Source of the DNA: Pholiota molesta
Lineage: Eukaryota; Basidiomycota; Agaricomycetes; Agaricales; Strophariaceae
Assembly: GCA_014925825.1 (NCBI GenBank)
Contig: JACGCK010000238.1
Location: 1 to 62,879, forward strand
Length of the DNA stretch: 62,879 nt
Reading direction: 5' to 3'
The notes below the pieces were generated by a model, which saw only the letters and a program-made list of their open reading frames with translations, searched no databases and was not told the DNA's origin. Each line of letters opens with the position of its first letter. The first letter of the stretch is position 1. Positions 55,466-62,879 of the stretch are shown in pieces. Position numbers and translations under genes: made by a program.

Positions 55466-57549
55466 TCAAAGAGCCATCACGGAACGTGAATTTTCCGTCG
55501 ACACCAATTTCGAAAAGAGGTTGCACGTGTCCCGAAGGTTCTCCTTCAGCGCCTCGCTCGAAGCGTCAGTATTCGCCAACGACTCCGGCGGGGATGTCTC
55601 GAACCGATGGTGCGATACCACTACTGTGGGCGGCTTCGTCAAAGGCCTCTTTGCCACCATCGTACTCCCACCTGGACGCGGTAACGCACGCGTTGAAAGG
55701 TCGTTAATTTGAATCGTACTCTTATTGACATGCTGCGAAGGGGCGAGGGGAGCCGACATCGCGCGGGGGTTGGGCGTGGGGGTGTCGTTGGGGAGCGAGT
55801 CGCCGCTCGTGTTATTCTCGGAGGACACTTGAGGGGATACGGAGAACGCGGGGTGGCGGTAATGATCGCGATAGCGCTTGATTTCGTGGTCGACACTCAC
55901 GTCGGGAGTCTCGGGGACGGCGCCCGCCCGCTTTGCCGATTTATAATTGGGGGCGTCGTCCGAATCGGATGGGGAGGAGCAAGGGGCGGATGGCGAGGGC
56001 GAAGAGGATAAGTACGCCGAAGATGCCTGAGGCCCAAAGGGGTTCTTGTCGCAGTCGAGCGAAGCGCGTATCAGTGAGGAGAAGGAGGGGTTGTCTATCG
56101 AATCGCTGGCCCGCTGGGATGTCACGCCGTAGTACATGTCGAAGTCGAATACGTCAGGGTATGGAAGCAAGTCCATTTGCTCATCGGGAAGGCGAAGAGT
56201 CTGAGGAGTCCCACCGCTGTACGGGGTTGGCGTATCAATTTCGACTGGACATTTCGTTGCCAGACAACGGTTGTCGGTCTGTGGTTTTTTCGTAGGAGTA
56301 CTAGTAACGTAAGTTTTACCCTGCGGAGAATTGGGAGGCGACCCAGAATTTATCCAGAAGGAGGAGTTTCGCAGTAGATCAGTGACAGCAGCACGAACTT
56401 TGAAGTTGTGCCATATATGTTCGTAACTGATGCTTGGCAGAGAGTCGGATAAAGCAAAAGACTTTTCTGGAGATTCCACGGAAGGCGCGAACACATCTCG
56501 CACGTCGAGAACCTTCCATTCCGTGATATCTCTCTCGTTTGCGGGTGGGTTTGAGCCTGGTTTGTCTTTGTCCCGCGCAGATGAAGGAAGTTTGCGTTCA
56601 GGTTGTACGTCTGTGCGGCCGTGTTTGGGTGACTGGATAGCTTCAACGGCGAAATCCCATGGAGAGAGTCCAGGAGTTGTATAGATGACCTCAGGAACAG
56701 CAGATAAAAAGCCATCCGCAGTCGGAGTGCAAGGAGTGACAACAACAGAAGGAACAGGCCCAGATGGCGGCCGAGGCGGACGAGGAGGCGCTTGGGTACA
56801 CCAGTCGTGGAGATTCACCGTAACCTGAGCCAAGATACTAGATTTGTGCCGCTTGTGGGATTTGTTTATCTTAGTTTTGGATTTTCCGAGATGGCGTCCT
56901 TGCTTCGCGCGCAGACTGGGGTGTCTCAGGAACTCTTCCTTTTGCACTCCCCACACTGTCGAAAATCGTCGTCAAACTATATTCGTGGATGAAAACAATG
57001 ATCCGTACTGTCAGAATTCTCTCCGTTTCTACCTCTCCAGCTAGCCAGTCTGGATTTCTTTGCTTTCATCGACAGTGGGAGAACAGTCGAAGGCGTCGTG
57101 TGGGATCCCCTAACAAAGGCAATAATGATACCCCAGAGTCGTCCAAGAATCGCTAGGACAGATTCCATAGAGTCAGCCGCGATAAGAGACAGAAGGCCGA
57201 GGACCGAATGGCAATCTCGAGTCCATAATTGAGAATGCACGGAAGATATCTGAAAAGTCGTGACAGAGGCTGACTGAAAAGCCGGATTCAGGAATTGCAC
57301 CGAAAACCGTCAATATTTGGGAGATCTTACATCAATGTACTGCAGACAGTAGATAATTAGCAGTTAGGAATCTGCGCTGCGTTTACTTGATCTGAACGAT
57401 AGCATTGAATTAGTTGTGTAAGTACTACAGGAGAGATAATACTAAGCGGCGGTTTGAAGCTTTTCTTCGAAAGGAGGCTGACTCACCGTGATTTGCTGGA
57501 TTGCGGGTGTTTTCAGTAAAGAGTGTTCTGTGAGCCGTTCTAAAGCCAT
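55466..57549 (-). CDS. Uncharacterised Ser/Pro-rich protein
   Basis: Large last exon 55466-56955 preceded by 57009-57249, a 9-nt exon 57331-57339 and 57487-57549; together 600 residues in one frame. The last exon has no ATG of its own (its frame opens with GTG), which supports the upstream exons. N-terminal segment (HSQLWTRDCHSVLGLLSLIA; LGRLWGIIIAFVRG) is partly hydrophobic, then a basic region (KSKTKINKSHKRHK), then long Ser/Pro/Thr-rich disordered sequence with many Ser-Pro/Thr-Pro sites. No known domain. The 5' exons are tentative; the last exon is firm. Divergent from the next gene. Confidence 0.62.
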
Positions 57550-57921
57550 TCTGTTGAAAATAACACCCTCTGAATGTTGGTTCAGGAAGAGTCGAACGAT
57601 TAAGCGACGACAAAACGTATTCCAGAATGGAGCTTACGTAATAAATGGCTATTGTGTTTGTGGCCTGCCAAAGGAGGACTTCCTTTTTGTCCAGAACCCT
57701 GTGAGTGAGAAATGCGAACCACAGGTGCGAACGTCAACCCGTGGAGCTCCTCTTCCGGATAATCTCCAAGTATTCTGGGGGCCACACGGATCAGCCGCGA
57801 CAAAAGGTTATATACCTTTTCCCAATCCTTGTCATTGTTTTTGTTCTTGCCACCTCTCAACGCCGCTCGATACGAACATACCCTCTACCAACTATCGAAC
57901 ACGCACGATTAAAGAAGTAGC
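57550..57921. other. Divergent intergenic region with TATA-like site
   Basis: 372 bp between two divergent uncharacterised genes, containing the TATATA site listed next. A minus-strand frame crosses it but has no domain. Confidence 0.5.
57808..57814 (+). promoter_or_regulatory. TATA-like box
   Basis: TTATATA, readable on both strands (TATATAA on minus), 108 bp before the plus-strand ATG at 57922, so most likely the promoter of that gene. Confidence 0.45.
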
Positions 57922-60022
57922 ATGGCGCTAAACAATGACACAATGTGGGGTGCCACTCGGATTCGTCTCAGGAGATCGGACCAAGGCAAAGCAGTGCGTG
58001 TATGTCATTACATTTGCCATTTTCATGAACTGCAAGCCGAAGACTTATGCCTACACCTATTAGAATCTGGAGAAACATTTCTCATTGCCTGAACTTCGAC
58101 TTCCACCGGAAGAAAGCCCTCAGTTCCATTGTCAACAGTGCGGTTTCGTCAATACCCTCATCCCATTGTGCCTCTGGTGCACATGGTCTTCCCAGGAGGC
58201 AGAACATGCGTTCAAGGTGTCTATCCCACGTGCAAGGCATATTAGCACCCCGCTCAGAGCTTTCCAATTGGAACTACCGCCAAAGTCAAAGTACACTCAT
58301 GCACATGACCATACAACACCATTGTCACCCACCACATCGCTGTCAGCGGCTCATGGCAAACAGCCGCAGATAAGCAAGTCAAGTTCAACGAGGCGGAAAT
58401 CGCGAGGTCTGTTCGTGGACCCTCCTTCATTTGTTGCCCATAGCATCTCAGAAGCGGTGGCTGCAGCAGCAACGACGAGCCCCGATCGTGACATGAACTC
58501 CCATGGCGATGGCCAAATGGGCACAAAAGAAGGAGATATCACGGGACGACCATCTCTGGTGTCGCGCCGGGTAGGTGAGGACAATGTCGCTACAGCAACT
58601 CCATCGGTATGAGAGTTTTGAATAAAACAAAGTGTCGTTCCTAAGCAGCTAACCATTTGTCTCTCCCAGGTTCACTTATACTCCGCTTCTGCTGTATGTG
58701 AGGAGCAAGAGGCTCTGTCCGATCCGCTATTGGATTCGTCGCCTTTACTTCCTAGTGAAGACAAAGTATCACCTAGCGTTGATCGCTCCATGATATCCTT
58801 AACACCCTCTCTGACCCAGAATCCATCTCCACGACTCCTCTTCATCGATCTGCACGATATGAAGACTGATGATGATCAATTATCGAACCTGGTAATGCTT
58901 AATGACAACGATACAAAACCATCTACCCTTTCCCCTCGCCAACAGGAATTACGCTCTCTACGTCGGAGAAAACATCTCAACGTCTTGCAAACATCTCCGT
59001 CAGATCCAGCTGCTCTAGAGCCCATTCCAATATCGCTGAAAATCCGCTCACCAGCCTCCAAGACCTCCCTGAAGCTGCAACCTATCAGCTCGACGCAAGA
59101 TAGCACGCACATCCGTGACCGCTCTTCCCAGCAGATATCTGTTAGGACAGATAGCAGCAACGATTCTCCAGTCACGCCAGAGACGCCTATGCTCCTGCAA
59201 ATACCAACCGGTATCTCGCCAACTATGCTCTCTATCAGCGATGTTTCTTCGAGCCCGGTTCGTCTTGGACACCCTAGCAGGCCATATTATACAGCCATCC
59301 GCAAGCAGGGGGCTTCACCTGCATCGCCCACACCATCATCACGGCCTTCATCCATGGCTGGTCCACCCGCTTCGCTGGCCGCACCCCGGCGCCAATCCTA
59401 TACTCCTTCAACCACGTTAACGCTGCCTAACATGAGCACCACTGCATCCCGCCACCTATCAATGACCACCATGTTTTGCTCGCCTGCGTATTCACTACCG
59501 TCAGAAAATGGATTTTCCGTGTTCTCGTTGCAGGACGATGAGAACGCCGATGTAGGGGAAGAGGACGACGATGAGACGGAACCGACAATGCCTCCTTCGC
59601 CGCCCCCTAATGCCATTCGGTTCTCCTTCCCTCGCAGGGCGAAGGACGCGCACCGTATATCGTTGGGGAATAGCATACACGGCGGCGGGGGCGGCCCCAA
59701 CACGCAAGCGCAGTCTCTGTCGTATTCGAGGCGGAGCGGGTACCGCGGAAGCGGGGTGGGGTTCTCGATGAGCGGGCAGACGGAGCTGCGGATGGCACTG
59801 GCGGAGGACGGCTTTCGGTTCCGCGAGACAGCGCCACTGACGGCTGCTCCGGCGGCGTTAGTGGATGGGGATGGGGATGACACCGGACTCGGGCGTGGAT
59901 TGGGGCATGTGAATGCGAAGGGTGCGACGGATGTGGGGAAGAAGAATAGTTTTATGGCGAGGGTGAGGAATTTGAGGAAGGGGTTGAAGGATATGCTGCT
60001 TATGGGCTTCGACAACGACTAG
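57922..60022 (+). CDS. Uncharacterised protein with N-terminal zinc-ribbon-like Cys pairs
   Basis: Exons 57922-57993, 58064-58606 and 58670-60022, 655 residues. Residues 47-63 hold C-x2-C-x9-C-x2-C (HCQQCGFVNTLIPLCLWC), a zinc-ribbon pattern. The rest is Ser/Pro/Thr-rich and probably disordered (for example ASPASPTPSSRPSSMAGPPA), with an acidic stretch (DENADVGEEDDDETEP) and a basic amphipathic end (ARVRNLRKGLKDMLLMG). The large third exon has no ATG start, which supports the upstream exons. Not recognised; function cannot be inferred. Confidence 0.7.
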
Positions 60023-60747
60023 TTCAAGTAGTTAAGGCTGAGTGAGGAGGATTTTTTTTGTGCTTTGCTTTGGCATGACGACGACTTTTTACGACTTCGT
60101 ACGACTATTACTACATACTTGTACAATTATATTCTGGAAATCCATTCGAGACGTTCCCTATGTAAGTACTGCCAATTTCAATGATACATAGTCACATATT
60201 GCGAGATAGGCACGCGTCAGGCGGCGCGTAGCCCCTGTCATCGCGGTAAATTATAATAACGTAATAGACATTATGTCACGTGTTCTATGAGCACGCCCCT
60301 GTGCCGAATTCCGATTCCTTCCCTTTCTTGTCCCTTCCTATTCCCGTTCCCGGATTCGTCTTCAGTACTATCGGAAATTCAGCTACATTGACTATGCTCC
60401 AGGCCATGCTATAAATTTTGATTGCGAAGAAATCGTCGTATCAGTGGCCGTGGTTATGATTAAGTTGTGATCGTCAGGTTGTGTTGAACTTTGAAGACTT
60501 GAATCGCTTAGAGAAGTATGTGTTTATTCAAATTTCTTGATTTTATCTTTCATAACGCGTTGACAGAGTAATCGCAGGTCAACGTTGTCAACCCTCATCC
60601 GTGGAAACCAGTCCACCAGGGTCCACTTGTGTGGGAAATCAAGAAATTCCAGCACCGCTTGCCATCCCTTGCTTCCCTCACATACCAACCAAATACCAAC
60701 CAGGCGAACGAGCCAACATTCCACGGTCAGCTATCGACCGCTGCATT
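60023..60747. other. Intergenic, upstream of adenylate cyclase
   Basis: No coding sequence recognised. TATAAA-like CTATAAATT at 60409-60417. A T8 run at 60052. The frame that runs into the cyclase start from 60601 opens with GTG, so an extra 5' exon cannot be excluded. Confidence 0.45.
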
Positions 60748-62879
60748 ATGGAGCGCCGGGACTCGACGATCAGGCTCTCGGCCGATTTGGTGGACCAGAA
60801 TGGCTTAGCAAGATTCGCATTGGACGAAGATGACTGGGCGATGCCTATGATGGAGGATGCTATAATCGCTCCTTGGATAGACCAAGACGTGCCAGTAAGC
60901 ATTCTATACACACTTTTTATTGCTCGTCTTAGATTGAAATTTTAGCCTACCCCACCACCTAAACCTACGCCTATAGGACCGCAATTACAGCCCCCGGCAC
61001 GCAAATTCGGATCCTCACTTTCATCCCTGGTACCAAGTAGCTTCCTTGGTCGTGGAAATGGAGGATCCACCTCCGTCCTTTCAGTACCTGACGACAATGA
61101 ATCGGGAAGAGGTCTCTCCTTCAGCAGCTCCTCAACCAATTCTAGGGAACTCCGAACACGAAAGTCATCTTCCAAACTATTTGCGAAACTTAAACACCAA
61201 CAGAGCAAACAACATCTCCGTTCAGAATCGTCGGACTCGGAACATCCCTCTTTGCGACATCCTGTGCCTCCTCTCCCACAACCACACAACAACTCTATTT
61301 TCAATGCTTCAACGCCGACTATTGTATCTATTCCCGCGACAATAACTAAAGCGAAGCGAACTCTTGGAAAGAAGAAGTCAAGTCACGGCAAGAATTTACC
61401 CCCACCAACTCCGCCGCCAAAGGACACGCCAGAAACTTTTCCTGACTTTCACTTTGCCGCTGGCATCGTGGATTTTTCGCCCGACCAACTCCAAGGAATT
61501 GTAAATGTTTCCACAGCCTCGACAGTGCCTGCATCTTCGGGCGGTAACCCCCCTAATTTCGACTCTCAACCGACATTTTCGAACCCTTTTCCTAGCGCAT
61601 CATCGACAGATGGTCACGAATGGCCCGTTACACGCAAACCGTCAAACCCGCTACCACCTCACAGCCTTGGCCAGCATAGCGCGGTGCTCGAAGGATCCTC
61701 TAGCAGCCCCACCAGCTCGTGGACTACTCCACCTAGCTGGTCGGTTACAGAAAAACGGTCAATCTACTCCGAATCTGTCACCGCTGTCGATACGTCTGAT
61801 GACGGCAGCTCCGACTCGGAAGTCGTCTCTGTCGGTGGTCCAAAACGATACGAGGATAGGCTGCCGAGGCCTTCCAATGCCGCCTCCGCCTCATTTTCTT
61901 CTATGACTCGGACATCACGGGGTACACTACATGGACTGCCGACTCAGGCCGCCGTCATGTATCAGATTCGGATACACCTGCCCACGGTCATACCAGCTCG
62001 CGTCGATCAATCTGGAGACGACGGTGGCGCAGCTGACGGCTACTGCCCTTCGGGATATCGAGAAGAAGAAGAAAGAGGGCAAGTTTCATCCCAGCGAGAC
62101 TGTCGAAGGGCGCATCCGACTATATTTGAAGGAACAAAAGAGAGGTGTGCAAACTTCCTTGAATGTCGTTTCTGTATCTGACTGTCCTGTTTCTAGAACG
62201 GATGTTGGGTCCAAACGAAAAGCCAGCAGCTATCGTCAAGCTCAGAATGGAACAAGCGGGCTATACCGTCGACGATGGTAATCATTTGATGAAGCCAGAC
62301 AATCTTTCAATCCTACTCAGATTCGTTTATAAGGATCAACTGCTGGCTGGAGTAAGAATCTCAGCTATTCTGTTTGGCTTACAACACTGACGCGACTGCG
62401 CATTTCAAGGAAGCAAAGATAGATTTCGACGATTATGAAATGTCAACTTGATGGGTCGCAGCTGCGCACCATACCGATTATCGTCCACAAAAATGCAGAA
62501 CACATCGTCAGCCTAAGGCTTTCTCGCAATCCGATGCTTGAAATACCGCTCGACTTCATTCAATCATGTACAGCACTTCGCGAGCTGCGACTGACGCACA
62601 TGTACATGAAACAGGTGCCGGAAAGTGTACAACACTGTTACGACGCTCTATCAACTGGATATCTCGTCAAACGCCATCAAGAATTCTTGAAGATACGGCG
62701 CTCTATATGATACCAAGCCTTTTCCGCTTCCATTGCGCGAATAACCGCTTAAGCACGCTACCACTTCATTTCGCCCATATGAGGACCTCAAGCGAATCAA
62801 CATTTATCGAACAATAAATTCCGTGTTTTCCCTTCCGCTCTTACCCAAATCAGCACTCTGCGAAGAATTAGACATCTCG
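60748..62879 (+). CDS. CYR1: Adenylate cyclase, N-terminal part (Ras-associating domain and first LRRs), broken frame at the right edge
   Basis: Membrane-associated cyclase making cAMP, activated by Ras/G-protein and Cap in fungi. Exons 60748-60894, 60946-62144, 62197-62351 and from 62410. The N-terminus is Ser/Pro-rich with basic clusters. A Ras-associating domain spans YQIRIHLP to RERMLGPNEKPAAIVKLRME, and LRRs start with RTIPIIVHKNAEHIVSLRL, NPMLEIPLDFIQSCTALREL. Exon phases require one surplus base (or two missing) near 61979-61982. From about 62430 the frame shifts repeatedly: peptides ISSNAIKN, LYMIPSLFRFHCANNRLS and LKRIN lie in different phases. The catalytic domain would lie beyond the window. 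Family confident; start and end not. Confidence 0.8.

Noticed and set aside
1..62879. Telomere repeats, CRISPR arrays, rRNA genes, biosynthetic gene cluster
   Set aside because: No TTAGGG-type ends, spaced repeats or rRNA sequence; enzymes present are scattered and do not form a pathway.

Overview
The window reads as nuclear DNA of a filamentous basidiomycete, most likely an Agaricomycete. Genes are cut by many GT-AG introns of about 50-75 nt, exons can be very small, both strands are used, and the families present are fungal: a DUF6534 seven-helix protein, a thaumatin-like secreted protein, an F-box protein, arrestin-like proteins and a Ras-associating/LRR adenylate cyclase. There is no operon structure and no rRNA, CRISPR array or convincing tRNA. 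I infer the phylum from gene content and intron style; the species cannot be read from the sequence.

Layout. 1-760: N-terminal part of a PLP aminotransferase (-). 2.57-2.87 kb: a MITE-like inverted-repeat element. 3.4-5.6 kb: galactokinase (+). 7.2-12.9 kb: a very GC-rich gene for a large Pps1-type dual-specificity phosphatase (-). 14.1-15.5 kb: a diverged duplication carrying a second inverted-repeat element, next to a short-chain dehydrogenase (-). 17.1-20.9 kb: DUF6534 and DUF1295 membrane proteins (-), followed by a third inverted-repeat element at 21.0-21.7 kb. 22.8-30.7 kb: a plus-strand run of SDE2, arrestin-like A, an MFS transporter and a peroxisomal carrier. 31.5-35.5 kb: thaumatin-like protein and dynactin ARP10 (-). 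36.4-38.0 kb: arrestin-like B (+). 38.3-44.3 kb: TIF6 (-), NDUFAF7 (+), FRA10AC1-family (-) and F-box (-). 46.7-51.4 kb: a Ser-rich protein, CTF8 and two uncharacterised genes. 52.6-55.2 kb: a flavin monooxygenase. 55.5-60.0 kb: two divergent uncharacterised genes. 60.7 kb to the right edge: the N-terminal part of adenylate cyclase.

Most genes are unrelated housekeeping or signalling genes. Functional links that can be argued are the arrestin-like pair bracketing a membrane transporter, and splicing-related factors (SDE2, FRA10AC1 family).

Two features colour the whole annotation. First, three otherwise well-conserved genes (PPS1, SDR, CTF8) lose frame at five places, each at a run of four G/C where five would restore the frame; this looks like a systematic sequence error or a shared mutational bias. 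Second, the last 500 bases break the adenylate cyclase frame many times, which looks like low-quality contig-end sequence or decay. I found no clear new multigene system; the best leads are the three inverted-repeat elements, the arrestin pair, the micro-exons and the promoter-like GTCACG cluster.
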